64,000 nt of DNA, taken from the NCBI GenBank assembly GCA_035647815.1, contig DASRMR010000065.1, positions 25,163 to 89,162 of the forward strand. The letters run 5' to 3'. Numbering within the stretch: the first letter of the stretch is position 1; each line of letters begins with the position of its first letter. A model generated the notes under the pieces. The model was not told the DNA's origin. It searched no databases and saw only the letters and a program-made list of their open reading frames with translations. Source of the DNA: JAAYRQ01 sp035647815. GTDB taxonomy: Bacteria > Bacillota > Syntrophomonadia > Syntrophomonadales > Syntrophomonadaceae. Below, piece after piece: positions 16,749 through 26,010 of the stretch. The position numbers were made by a program, and so were the translations under genes.

Positions 16749-18140
16749 ATGATAATTAGAAATGAAAAAGGCAACCTGATGTTAATGGCATTGATGATAT
16801 TTCTGATTATAAGCATCATGGGTACTAGCTTATTAGCAGTAGCTGAAATGGAAAACAAAATATCTTTTAATGATAGGAATGCTAAAAAAGCCTTATTAGC
16901 TGCTGATTCAGGCTTGGAAATTGCTCGTAATATAATCATCAAAAAACTAATAGATGAAAATGAGCTTTCCTTTGCTGATATTAAAAGTGCTTTGGAAGGA
17001 ACTTTTACTATAGAAGAACCTAATCTTAAAGCTAGCATAAAAGTAAAAGATTCAACAGATTTTAATACTACAGGTGAAATCGAGCTAAGCTCAACTGGTA
17101 AGTATGGTAGAACCGAAAAAACTATAGTAGCTACTTTTAAGTTCAATAATATGCCTAGTGAAGCTATAAGAACTGATAAATTGAAAGTTGCTGGTCGTTA
17201 TAATGAAAAAATAGATGAGGGGCTTACCTTTAAAGATGAAGATGGTGCTTGGATAATTAAGACTTACCATAAACCTTGGGGTCAAGTTGAAATAACTGGT
17301 GCACCAGTAGCTTATAATACGATAGTTACTAATGAAAATAATTCTGATTACTTTAATACTAGCTTAGCAGATATAGAGATAGATGAAATGTTGCCTCACG
17401 CTTTACCCCCAGATCGTCCTCCCCATATTCTTAATAGCAATGATTTTCTTAATGCCTCTTCAGTTAATACTAATATTTCTACACCTAATTTTACTACTAA
17501 AGATGTAGGACATTTTTATAAATTAGCCGAGGCAGATCCGAAATATTGGTCTATATGGGATGAGAATACTTTTGATTTTAGCCAAGTAGATAAGCCTTTT
17601 AATTTCATTAAAGGTAATTCAACTGATAAGTTAAAGCTCAAAATACATAATAACTTTTGGGCTAATATGAAAAAATGGCTAGGACCTTATTGGCAAGAAG
17701 GTAGTGATTCTAAAATAGTAATAGTTAGTGAAGCTGAACTAAATGTAGAGCTAAATGGCGAGGGGATAGATCTTAGTGATGGTTATTTATATCTACTATC
17801 ATCAAATAATATCAACTTCGATTTTATGTATGAGCTACAAAATGGAGAGATAGAGAGGAATGCCCAGCATAAACTTAAAACTTATGCTTTGAGTGGAGCG
17901 AATTTAAACCTTAATATTTTTATAGACCATTTATATATAGATGGCTCATTACTAGCTAGTAAAGACTTAACCATTGATATTTCAGATTTAGGGATCGACT
18001 GGGGGAAAATTAATGATGCTTATACTTCAGTTTATATAAATGGTGAAGACAACAAAAGTTTGATTGAAAACTTCCCTTTTAGGTGGTCTTTTTTAGGGGT
18101 TGGGAAAACAGTTGAATATGAACAAAAGCAGGTGAAGTAG
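16749..18140 (+). CDS. PilX-like pilus assembly protein with large C-terminal domain
   Basis: 463 residues. The N-terminus NEKGNLMLMALMIFLIISIMG resembles PilX/GspK: Gly at the possible cleavage site but no Glu+5, followed by AADSGLEIARNIII, a PilX-N hallmark. The remaining 400 residues are acidic and rich in Asn, Asp and Ser, with beta-helix-like stretches and no recognised domain. A large tip component or adhesin is possible but inferred. Its stop is directly adjacent to the pilM start. Confidence 0.75.
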   Translation: MIIRNEKGNLMLMALMIFLIISIMGTSLLAVAEMENKISFNDRNAKKALLAADSGLEIARNIIIKKLIDENELSFADIKSALEGTFTIEEPNLKASIKVKDSTDFNTTGEIELSSTGKYGRTEKTIVATFKFNNMPSEAIRTDKLKVAGRYNEKIDEGLTFKDEDGAWIIKTYHKPWGQVEITGAPVAYNTIVTNENNSDYFNTSLADIEIDEMLPHALPPDRPPHILNSNDFLNASSVNTNISTPNFTTKDVGHFYKLAEADPKYWSIWDENTFDFSQVDKPFNFIKGNSTDKLKLKIHNNFWANMKKWLGPYWQEGSDSKIVIVSEAELNVELNGEGIDLSDGYLYLLSSNNINFDFMYELQNGEIERNAQHKLKTYALSGANLNLNIFIDHLYIDGSLLASKDLTIDISDLGIDWGKINDAYTSVYINGEDNKSLIENFPFRWSFLGVGKTVEYEQKQVK

Positions 18141-19076
18141 ATGCCATTTAGAAAATCTGTAATAGGTCTAGATATTGGAACTTATAAAACTAAATTTGTC
18201 CATTTAAAGAGTAGAAGAGGTAAATACGAAATTCTAGATTATGGATTTATTGACAATCCTGCAGACACTGTAGATAACGGTAATATCATACAGCCAGAAC
18301 TTTTGGGAGAGAGAATTAGAGAGTTGGTTCAAGATTTTAAGTTGACTGATAAAACTACTATCTCCTCAGTTTCTGGGCCTCAAGTTTACATAAGAAATAT
18401 AATTATGCCTAAAATGAAGCTAAAAGACTTGCGTCAAGCTATCTACTATCAAGCTACAACTTTTTTACCTATACCAATTGAAGAGGCTATTATAGATATT
18501 TTCCCTATAAGAGATATAGAGACTGATGAAGGACTTCAAACCGAAGTTTTCTTTGTCGCAGTTAGAAAACAGCAGGTAGAAAACTTAGAGATGTGTGCTA
18601 AAATAGCTGGACTTAATTTGCAGGTGATAGATTTAGAATCACTGGCCTTAAAAAGGGTTATTGCTGATATTAGTAAATTTAAAACAAAAGCTATTTTAAA
18701 TTTAGGTGCTACTCGCTCAGGTTTTACAGTTTTTGAAGATAAGAATTTATTGTTTCATCGACCACTCGCATTTGGCTCTACGGGGGGAGATCAGCCTGGG
18801 GAACTCCTAACAGAGATTACTCGCTCTATTGAATACTATAATATGCAATTTAAAAGTTATCCAGAAACTATAATATTATGTGGCAATATTATAAATTTCA
18901 CAGAAATAGAAGAAATGTTAAGTAAGAATATTAATGCTTTAATTCAAATAGGAGAAATAGACCCTAATGTTATAAAACTAGACAAACTTAACCAGGAAGA
19001 TTATAAATTATTACAAAGTGAATATCTTATAGCTTTAGGACTGGCTATTAGGGGGAAGTTTGATGCGAGATATTAA
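18141..19076 (+). CDS. pilM: Type IV pilus assembly protein PilM
   Basis: 311 residues, actin/FtsA-like ATPase fold: VIGLDIGTYKTKFVHL at the N-terminus is the phosphate-1 motif, AILNLGATRSGFTVFED is phosphate-2. PilM binds ATP in the cytoplasm and the N-terminal tail of PilN, linking motors to the PilNO membrane complex. Directly follows the PilX-like gene and overlaps pilN by 14 bases. Confidence 0.93.
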   Translation: MPFRKSVIGLDIGTYKTKFVHLKSRRGKYEILDYGFIDNPADTVDNGNIIQPELLGERIRELVQDFKLTDKTTISSVSGPQVYIRNIIMPKMKLKDLRQAIYYQATTFLPIPIEEAIIDIFPIRDIETDEGLQTEVFFVAVRKQQVENLEMCAKIAGLNLQVIDLESLALKRVIADISKFKTKAILNLGATRSGFTVFEDKNLLFHRPLAFGSTGGDQPGELLTEITRSIEYYNMQFKSYPETIILCGNIINFTEIEEMLSKNINALIQIGEIDPNVIKLDKLNQEDYKLLQSEYLIALGLAIRGKFDARY

Positions 19077-19599
19077 GATAAATTTACTTACTAAACAAAC
19101 TTCTGAAAAATTAAGCTGGACAGTAATAATAGCAATTATAATAGCAGTGTTTTTAGCTCTAGGCATGGGAATTACATATGGTATAGCTTTAAAAGATCTA
19201 CAGGACCAGCAAGCAATTGGCAGTGATTTTAAACCTGATGATACAAAATTAAAGACAGTTCAAGATGCTATGCAAATAGAGCGCATAGTTAAGGATAAAC
19301 TAGCTATTAAGGCTAAACATGTAGAAGGAATCACTAAACAAGCACCTTTACTTAGCCAAGCATTTGATGAAATAGAATTAGCTATTACCCCAGAAACGAA
19401 ACTTATTGAATTAGAGATAGAAGATAATATTATTATCCTAAAAGGGCTCTCAAAAGATCATACAGTGATTGCCGATATTTTAAGTGTTTTACGCCAAAGT
19501 GATACTTTCACTAGTATAAAACTAGTTTCTATACAAAAAGACATTGAGGAGAAGGAAGCATTTGTCATTGAAACTAGATGGGAGGCTCCACCACGATGA
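19063..19599 (+). CDS. pilN: Type IV pilus assembly protein PilN
   Basis: About 178 residues. MRDIKINLLT is the PilN-like cytoplasmic tail with the INLL motif that binds PilM; one membrane helix follows (about 20-42), then a ferredoxin-like periplasmic-type domain (Fimbrial assembly PilN, PF05137-like). ATG 19063 has GGGGGA upstream, preferred over TTG 19060. Its stop overlaps the pilO start (ATGA). Confidence 0.88.
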   Translation: MRDIKINLLTKQTSEKLSWTVIIAIIIAVFLALGMGITYGIALKDLQDQQAIGSDFKPDDTKLKTVQDAMQIERIVKDKLAIKAKHVEGITKQAPLLSQAFDEIELAITPETKLIELEIEDNIIILKGLSKDHTVIADILSVLRQSDTFTSIKLVSIQKDIEEKEAFVIETRWEAPPR

Positions 19600-20192
19600 A
19601 ATTAACTAAGCGTGAAGCTATCTTAATATATTTGTTGACAGTGCTTTTAATTATATATCTTTTTTATAGTCTTTTATATCAGCCCTTGTTAGCTTCTATT
19701 GATAAAATAGTAGAAGAGAATAATGAAATTCAAGCTATTAGTGTTCTGGCTAATAAGTTAAATGAGGGTGACTACAATAATGAGTTAGATAAGAAAAGAG
19801 CGAAATTAGATAAACTTAATAAACAAGTTCCAGAAAGACTCTATAAACCTGAAATAATAAAGTTTGTCGAAGAAATGAGCCGAAAACATGATTTGAAAAT
19901 ACTAAAAGCAGAATACCTAGATGAAAATGAAGATAAAACTGATAAAGAAGAAAACCTTGTTTACGAATCTCTAGCTAAGTTAGATATACAGGGTGAATAT
20001 AAAAACCTTATTAAATTAGTTCATGAACTAGAAAAAGCGGAGCGAATTTATAACATAAAAAAAATAAGCATGCAAGTTAATCAGATGGAGCAAATAACCC
20101 CGGATATTATTGACGAGTCAATTTTTTATAATGCGGATAATTTATTGATGTCGATTACTTTCAGTAATTACTATGATGAGCTTAGCCCTTAA
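19596..20192 (+). CDS. pilO: Type IV pilus assembly protein PilO-like
   Basis: About 198 residues: short basic N-terminus, one membrane helix (about 8-30), a long heptad-like helix (about 40-85), and a small alpha/beta domain with YKNLIKLVHELEKAERIYNI typical of PilO. ATG 19596 is chosen because GGAGG lies at 19581-19585; ATG 19578 would place that site inside the gene. Partner of PilN in the inner-membrane alignment complex. Last gene of the pilus operon; no secretin (PilQ) is present, as expected for a gram-positive cell. Confidence 0.85.
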   Translation: MKLTKREAILIYLLTVLLIIYLFYSLLYQPLLASIDKIVEENNEIQAISVLANKLNEGDYNNELDKKRAKLDKLNKQVPERLYKPEIIKFVEEMSRKHDLKILKAEYLDENEDKTDKEENLVYESLAKLDIQGEYKNLIKLVHELEKAERIYNIKKISMQVNQMEQITPDIIDESIFYNADNLLMSITFSNYYDELSP

Positions 20193-20195
20193 TTA

Positions 20196-20229
20196 TAAAA
20201 ATAAAAAGCGGAGAAGTTAGCCTCCGCTT
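20196..20229 (-). terminator. Terminator of the minus-strand SDR gene
   Basis: On the minus strand AAGCGGAG (20229-20222) pairs with CTCCGCTT (20213-20206) around an 8-base loop and is followed by TTTATTTTTA. The T-run is on the minus strand, so it mainly stops the SDR transcript; it also sits at the convergent end of the pilus operon. Confidence 0.85.
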
Positions 20230-20244
20230 AAATCGTATTTATTA

Positions 20245-21051
20245 TTATTGTTGTTTTAAGGATAACATGTTTTTGATTAGCCCACCATCAATGAGTAGAT
20301 CTGTTCCAGTTATAAATGTTGCATCTGGACTACAGAGGAATTTGATAGGAAGAGCAATTTCAGCTGGTTGTCCATTTCTACCTAATGGGGTCATAGTAAG
20401 CATTTGCTGCATTTGATCAGGGAAGTTTTTATTTGATTCAATAACCATATTAGTTTCAATAATGCCTGGTGATATAGAATTAATTCTAGCACCTTTCTTG
20501 CCATATGCGGGTGCCCATTTTTCGCATAAAAGTTGGACCCCACGCTTAGCAATATTATAAGCAATAGATGGATCATCATTTGCTAGTTTAATAATTTTAT
20601 CTAGAGCACCTTCGTCCAAGCAATTAGCTAAAAGTTTATTATTGCTTTGGTCTGTTACTGTGTAGCCCATCATAGAGGCTATACATATAACGTTCATATT
20701 TTCATTAAGATATGGCACTAGTTCTTCTAAAAGAATTGCTGAACCTATTAGATCCACATTAAAAATTAACCTAATATCAGGTATGTTTGGACTTATACCT
20801 GCTGCATGAATAACATTAGTAATCGTACCCAGGCTTGCTGCCTTCTTAAGTAACTCTACAATATGTTCTCGACTACAAATATCACACATAGCAGTTTCGA
20901 CTGAAATCCCCATAGTTTCTAATTCCTTTTTCCCTTGTTTTAAACCTTCTTCATTGATGTCTGAAATAAGAATTATGTCTTCGGGAAACTGTTTTGCCAC
21001 TTCTAGTCCTATTCCTCCACTGCCACCAGTTATTACATGTACATTTGCCAT
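20245..21051 (-). CDS. Short-chain dehydrogenase/reductase
   Basis: 268 residues from the ATG at 21051, which has GGAAGGAG just upstream; an in-frame ATG at 21069 would put this site inside the gene. NAD(P)-binding TGGSGGIG near residue 8, HAAGIS in place of the usual NNAG, catalytic Ser in IASMMGY and the Tyr/Lys pair in YNIAK. The C-terminal PLGRNGQPAEIA and TGTDLLIDGG are classical SDR. The insert around residues 140-170 resembles the 3-alpha-hydroxysteroid dehydrogenase/carbonyl reductase type, so a bulky ketone or alcohol substrate is plausible but unproven. Confidence 0.9.
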   Translation of the reverse strand: MANVHVITGGSGGIGLEVAKQFPEDIILISDINEEGLKQGKKELETMGISVETAMCDICSREHIVELLKKAASLGTITNVIHAAGISPNIPDIRLIFNVDLIGSAILLEELVPYLNENMNVICIASMMGYTVTDQSNNKLLANCLDEGALDKIIKLANDDPSIAYNIAKRGVQLLCEKWAPAYGKKGARINSISPGIIETNMVIESNKNFPDQMQQMLTMTPLGRNGQPAEIALPIKFLCSPDATFITGTDLLIDGGLIKNMLSLKQQ

Positions 21052-21137
21052 AAATAAAACTCCTTCCATTTGTTTATCATTTAAATAATGTGTTTTATAA
21101 TTATGTTATAAAGAGTAAAAAACTAATGGAAAATAGT

Positions 21138-21467
21138 TTAACATACATTAGTGTCAACAATTAATTTAACCCCATCTATCGTGAACTTATATAAAAAAAG
21201 CTTTTTCTTAACTTCAATAGTAATCGGTATATCATCAGCTTCTGGTTCAATATTATCTGCTTTCCAGACAGTAATTCCATCTACCAAATGTGTAGTAAAA
21301 TTATTAATTTGTCTTGAATGTGGTTTCCCTAGGCGAACTGCTGGGATCAGGATATTATCCCGAGTAGGTCTTCAACCTTCACCAGGAGTCAATGCTCTCA
21401 AATAGATAGTTATATTATTTCCCTCGCGGTTAATAAAATCCTGAGTATCTTTACTAATAACAAACAT
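21138..21467 (-). CDS. HesB-like CC/Se-motif protein with in-frame TGA (candidate selenoprotein)
   Basis: On the minus strand an ATG at 21467, with AAGGAG eight bases upstream, opens a 109-codon frame to TAA at 21138, broken only by TGA at codon 32 (21374-21372). Reading TGA as U gives GEGURPTRDN, then VRLGKPH, LVDGITVW and a C-terminal VKKKLFLYKFTIDGVKL. This matches my recollection of the small HesB-like family whose members carry Cys-Cys or Cys-Sec at this point. About 34 bases after the TGA an AGUUC apical loop on short stems could be a bacterial SECIS, but it is weak. A point nonsense mutation is the alternative. Lies 86 bases upstream of the SDR gene on the same strand. Confidence 0.6.
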
Positions 21468-21675
21468 ATAGATTTCTCCTTTCCTTAAAGAAAACACTAA
21501 GTTTATCATAACATACCCTATATAGGTATATCAAATACAATAATGAGGACTTTAAAAATAAAAAAATGTTGTTAAGGTAGGGAAAATACTGGTATATGTC
21601 GAATAACTTAATGATTAGTATTTAGGATAAACATTAGGGAAAACTTAAAATATATAACAACCTGGAGGTTTTGAG

Positions 21676-23106
21676 ATGCTGAAAAAGGAGCTTTTAGCTG
21701 AAGTATTAGATCAAGCATTACAGCGGGGCGGGGATTTTGCGGAAATTTACATTGAGGAGAAGAAGTCTAGTAATGTTTTTTGTGAGGATAACCGTATAGA
21801 AAAAGTCAATAGTGGCAGGGAAAAAGGTGCAGGCATCAGGGTAGTAAAAGATGGAAACACTGCTTATGTTTATACTAATGATTTAAGTCGTGATAGTTTA
21901 ATAAAAGCGGCTATCGTAGCTAGTCATGCTTTATCTACTGAAAATAAACATGAAAAAACTACTTATAATCTAACTACTAAACAAGCAGAATTTGAAATAA
22001 AATATAAACAGATGCCTGAAGATGTGAGTTTTGATAAAAAGATTGAAAATGTTATGCAGGCAAATAAGGCGGCTAGAAGTCTAGGTGAAGAAATTCGCCA
22101 GGTAACTATTGCGCTAGGCGATATTCACAAGAATATTCAGATAGCTAATACTGATGGGGATTATGTAGAAGATGAGCGAGTAAGAGTAAGGTTAATTGCT
22201 AGTACAGTTGCTCATCGAGAAGGTTTAATCCAAACGGGGTATGAATCGGCGGGGAGTGTTTCTGGTTGGGAGATACTGGAAAAAGTTTCTTTCGAAGATT
22301 TGGCTATTAAAGCGGCGAATTTATCTATTGAAATGCTAGATGCAAAACCTGCACCTGCGGGAAGAATGCCAGTAGTTATGGCTGCTGAGGCAGGTGGCAC
22401 TATGGTTCATGAAGCTTGTGGACACGGCTTGGAAGCTGATTTGGTGCAAAAAGGGCTGTCAGTATATAAAAACAAGATGGGTGAAAAGGTGGCAGCTGAT
22501 GAGGTAACTGTTATTGATGATGCAACGATAGGTAATAAATACGGTACTTATAGATTTGATGATGAAGGTAATTTAGGGGAGCGGACTACTCTAATTAAAG
22601 ATGGTTATTTGACTAATTATATGTATGATCGTTTAACTGCTGAAAAAGATGGCGTCGTTTCGACTGGTAATGGCAGACGAGAATCTTATCAACATAAGCC
22701 TATACCTAGGATGAGTAATACTTTTATTGAATCAGGAAAAAGTGATCCAGATGAAATTATTAAGTCTACCCCGCAAGGACTTTTAGTAAAGAAAATGGGT
22801 GGAGGACAAGTTAATACTACTAATGGTGATTTTGTTTTTGAAGTACAGGAAGCCTATATAATAGAAAAAGGTGAAATAAAGTATCCTGTAAGAGGGGCAA
22901 CTTTGTCCGGCAATGGTCCAGTAGTTTTAAATGAAATAGATAGGGTAGGTAATGATCTAGGTTATGCCATAGGAACTTGTGGCAAGGGTGGACAAGGTGT
23001 ACCAGTAGCAGATGCGCAACCTACGATAAGAATTAAACAGCTTACAGTAGGGGGAACTTCACTGGATGATGAAAACTTGCAAATAAAAAGAATAAGAAGG
23101 AAGTAG
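21676..23106 (+). CDS. tldD: Metalloprotease TldD
   Basis: 476 residues. The zinc motif HEACGH (about 245-250) in GGTMVHEACGHGLEAD is the TldD active site; the C-terminal GNGPVVLNEIDRVGNDL and RIKQLTVGG are family hallmarks. TldD and TldE form a heterodimeric protease that trims unfolded peptides and matures some modified peptides. GGAGG upstream; tldE follows after eight bases. No peptide precursor gene is evident nearby, so a general role is likelier. Confidence 0.95.
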   Translation: MLKKELLAEVLDQALQRGGDFAEIYIEEKKSSNVFCEDNRIEKVNSGREKGAGIRVVKDGNTAYVYTNDLSRDSLIKAAIVASHALSTENKHEKTTYNLTTKQAEFEIKYKQMPEDVSFDKKIENVMQANKAARSLGEEIRQVTIALGDIHKNIQIANTDGDYVEDERVRVRLIASTVAHREGLIQTGYESAGSVSGWEILEKVSFEDLAIKAANLSIEMLDAKPAPAGRMPVVMAAEAGGTMVHEACGHGLEADLVQKGLSVYKNKMGEKVAADEVTVIDDATIGNKYGTYRFDDEGNLGERTTLIKDGYLTNYMYDRLTAEKDGVVSTGNGRRESYQHKPIPRMSNTFIESGKSDPDEIIKSTPQGLLVKKMGGGQVNTTNGDFVFEVQEAYIIEKGEIKYPVRGATLSGNGPVVLNEIDRVGNDLGYAIGTCGKGGQGVPVADAQPTIRIKQLTVGGTSLDDENLQIKRIRRK

Positions 23107-23114
23107 GTGTAAAT

Positions 23115-24458
23115 GTGGAATCACTACTTAAATTAGTAGCAGAAAAAGTAATCAACATATCTTATGATAAAGGTGTCGATGCTGAAGCTTTCCTACTACA
23201 TGATCGGGAACTGAGTATCGAGGTTATAAATGGTAATGTAGAAACTCTAAAACAAGCCGAGGAAACAGGATTAGGTGTAAGGGTAATAAATAAAGGACGT
23301 TTAGGATTTGCATATACGAGTGATTTATCAGATGAGGCAGTCACAGCAGTAGTTAATGATGCTATAAAGATTTCCGCTTATACGGCTCCAGATGAAAACC
23401 ACCGACTTCCCGAAGGTAACAACATTTATCCGGAGATGGATTTTATATATGATGACAGTTTCAACCAGGTTGATATCGAAGAAAAAATTAATATGGCTCG
23501 ATTAGCAGAAGAAACAGCAATAGCCAATGACTCTAGAGTAAGTGTAATAGAACGTGCAGGTTATGAAGATACGGAATTTGGTTCGTTGATTATGAATACT
23601 AATGGCTTATATGCTTATGCTAAAGGGAACTTTGGCGGTATTTATACTTTCTTAGTTGCCGAGGAAAATGGTGATGCTCAAAATGGATTTTCAGTTATGG
23701 TTAAAAGGAATTTAAAAGATCTAAATCCAATTATAGTAGGTAATGAAGCAGCTCAAAATGGAATTCGAAGCCTTAATGCGAAAGCTATAAGTTCAGCTAA
23801 ATTGCCTTGTATAATGGAACCATACATTATGACCCGATTTATGAGCTTAATAGCACAAATGGTAAATGCAGGAGCAGTACAAAAAGGAAAATCGCTTTTT
23901 GCCGATAAAGAAGGTGAAATGGTAGCAGCTCCTATGTTTAGTTTAGTCGATGATGGTACTTGGAAGGATGGTATTGCCAGTTTCCCCTTTGATAGTGAGG
24001 GAGTCGAGGCGAAAAACAATGAAGTTATAAAAGATGGAATCTTACAAGGTTTCTTATATGATACATACACTGCCCACAAATCAGGAGTAAAATCGACTGG
24101 TAATGCTGCTCGTGGATCTTTTCGTAGTCTGCCCTCAGTAGGAACAACTAACTTTATGATGATACCTGGCCAGGAGAGTGCAGAACAGCTAATCGGAACG
24201 ATAAAAAAAGGTTTTTATATAACCGAAGTAATGGGTATGCATACTGCAAATCCCGTATCAGGTGATTTTTCAGTAGGTGCTGCTGGAATTATGATTGAAA
24301 ATGGGATTCTCACTTACGCAGTAAGAGGTGTTACTATCGCAGGCAATATAATCGAGTTCTTACAAGATATTGAAGCAGTAGGAAATGACTTGCGTTTTTA
24401 TGGTGGCAGGGCTGCACCTACTGTTAGGTTAAAGCAGTTAAGCATCGGTGGCGAGTAA
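23115..24458 (+). CDS. tldE: TldE/PmbA, non-catalytic partner of TldD
   Basis: 447 residues, same overall fold as TldD but no HExxxH, as expected for the PmbA/TldE subunit. YTAHKSGVKSTGNAARG and GMHTANPVSGDFSVGAAG are conserved PmbA stretches. GTG start with AAGTAGGTG upstream. Functions only together with TldD. Confidence 0.94.
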   Translation: MESLLKLVAEKVINISYDKGVDAEAFLLHDRELSIEVINGNVETLKQAEETGLGVRVINKGRLGFAYTSDLSDEAVTAVVNDAIKISAYTAPDENHRLPEGNNIYPEMDFIYDDSFNQVDIEEKINMARLAEETAIANDSRVSVIERAGYEDTEFGSLIMNTNGLYAYAKGNFGGIYTFLVAEENGDAQNGFSVMVKRNLKDLNPIIVGNEAAQNGIRSLNAKAISSAKLPCIMEPYIMTRFMSLIAQMVNAGAVQKGKSLFADKEGEMVAAPMFSLVDDGTWKDGIASFPFDSEGVEAKNNEVIKDGILQGFLYDTYTAHKSGVKSTGNAARGSFRSLPSVGTTNFMMIPGQESAEQLIGTIKKGFYITEVMGMHTANPVSGDFSVGAAGIMIENGILTYAVRGVTIAGNIIEFLQDIEAVGNDLRFYGGRAAPTVRLKQLSIGGE

Positions 24459-24478
24459 GGTTAAGGGGGGCGGGGGTT

Positions 24479-24919
24479 ATGAGTTTTAATATATTTATAA
24501 TAAATGGATCTAATCTAAACATGTTAGGGATTAGGGAACCAGAAGTCTATGGTAATACTACTTTAGAAGAAATTAATCGTGAGTTGCAGACCTATGCAGA
24601 AGAAAAAAATGTTATTCTCAGTTTTTTTCAATCTAATCACGAAGGTGAAGTTATTGATAAAATACATTCTGCATACGGTAAGGTGGATTTAATAATTATT
24701 AATGCGGGTGCCTTTACTCATTACAGTATAGCTATCCATGATGCTTTGAAAACGGTAGGAATCCCTATTATTGAAGTGCATATGAGCAATATATATACTC
24801 GGGAAGAGTTTAGGCATAAATCATTTATAAGCCCAGTCGCTATTGGTGGGGTTTTCGGTTTCGGTAAAAATAGTTATAAGTTAGCATTAGATGCAGCTAT
24901 TGACTATTTAAATAATTAA
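24479..24919 (+). CDS. aroQ: Type II 3-dehydroquinate dehydratase
   Basis: 146 residues, dodecameric type II enzyme converting 3-dehydroquinate to 3-dehydroshikimate. NGSNLNMLGIREPEVYG holds the flexible-loop Arg and the catalytic Tyr region, FQSNHEGEVIDKIH and INAGAFTHYSIAI carry substrate contacts, and EVHMSN has the catalytic His. This supplies the step between aroB and aroE, which lie 15 kb upstream. Preceded by a very G-rich ribosome binding site. Confidence 0.96.
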   Translation: MSFNIFIINGSNLNMLGIREPEVYGNTTLEEINRELQTYAEEKNVILSFFQSNHEGEVIDKIHSAYGKVDLIIINAGAFTHYSIAIHDALKTVGIPIIEVHMSNIYTREEFRHKSFISPVAIGGVFGFGKNSYKLALDAAIDYLNN

Positions 24920-24924
24920 AGTAG

Positions 24925-25995
24925 GTGTTGAAAATAAGTAATGATAGGATACATAAGTTGCGTTTTAAGCTAGAAGAATTAGGCTTAAAAGCTTTATTAA
25001 TAACAAAAGCTGAAAACATTCGCTACATTTCAGGTTTCACCGGTGGAAGTGATGCGAAACTTCTGTTAAGCTTACAAGAAAAATATATAATTACTGATGC
25101 TAGATATACTGAACAAGTAGGCATAGAGGCTCCGGGATGGGAATTGATGGAGAAAAGACCAGGGCAAACTGCGAAAATAAATGAATTATTAAAAAGTTAT
25201 TCTAAATTAGGCTTTGAAACTTCTATTAGTTATAATGCTTATCTCGATTTGCAAAAATCGCTAGGAGACAATTTAGTCCCTACCAATAATATTATAGAAG
25301 ATTTGCGTCAGATTAAAAGTGCAGATGAACTAGATAAATTAAGAAAAACAGCTCTTATTAGTGATGAAGTTTTTAAAGAAATAGGCAATATCATAAAGCC
25401 GGGTATTTCAGAAAAAACAGTAGCCAATCATATTGTTTTTTTATTAAAAGATAAAGGGTGCCAAAAAGAAGCTTTTGATACTATTGCAGTAGCCGGAGAA
25501 AATGCGGCCTTACCACATGGGCAACCTACTGATCGCATTTTACAAAAAGGTGATATGTTGACAATGGACTATGGTGGGTTTTATCATGGTTATGCAGGTG
25601 ATATGACTAGAACTGTAGCCATATCTCATGCGACTGATAAGTTTAAAGATTTATATAAGAAAGTCTTAGAGGCACAAAAACTTGGGGTGAAGATGGTCCA
25701 GGCTGGTGTTATGGCTAAAGATATAGATATGAAAGTAAGAGCTAAGTTAGAAGAATTTGGGCTAGGCAAATATTTTCATCATAGTACAGGACATGGCTTA
25801 GGTCTAGAAGTGCATGAATTACCTTCCATATCTTCAAAAAGCGATATTATATTACAGGAAAACATGGTAATTACGATTGAACCCGGAATTTATATCAAAG
25901 GCTGGGGAGGAATTCGTATTGAAGATACCGTAATTGTAAAAAAGGATGGATGTGAAATCATTACACATTCAGATAAAGAATTAACTATATTTTAA
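24925..25995 (+). CDS. M24-family Xaa-Pro aminopeptidase
   Basis: 356 residues: an N-terminal creatinase-like domain (1-125) and a pita-bread M24 domain. Metal ligands are visible as MDYGGFYHGYAGDMTRT (Asp, Asp), HSTGHGLGLEVHE (His), TIEPGIY (Glu) and RIEDT (Glu). It removes N-terminal residues before proline. GTG 24925 is the first start; TTG 24928 is also possible and the ribosome binding site is weak. The order aroQ-pepP-efp is conserved in many Firmicutes. Confidence 0.93.
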   Translation: MLKISNDRIHKLRFKLEELGLKALLITKAENIRYISGFTGGSDAKLLLSLQEKYIITDARYTEQVGIEAPGWELMEKRPGQTAKINELLKSYSKLGFETSISYNAYLDLQKSLGDNLVPTNNIIEDLRQIKSADELDKLRKTALISDEVFKEIGNIIKPGISEKTVANHIVFLLKDKGCQKEAFDTIAVAGENAALPHGQPTDRILQKGDMLTMDYGGFYHGYAGDMTRTVAISHATDKFKDLYKKVLEAQKLGVKMVQAGVMAKDIDMKVRAKLEEFGLGKYFHHSTGHGLGLEVHELPSISSKSDIILQENMVITIEPGIYIKGWGGIRIEDTVIVKKDGCEIITHSDKELTIF

Positions 25996-26010
25996 CGGAG
26001 GTATAATAAG

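Noticed and set aside
21151..21405. 84-codon frame on the plus strand
   Set aside because: It is antisense to the HesB-like frame, has no ribosome binding site, and its sequence is not protein-like.
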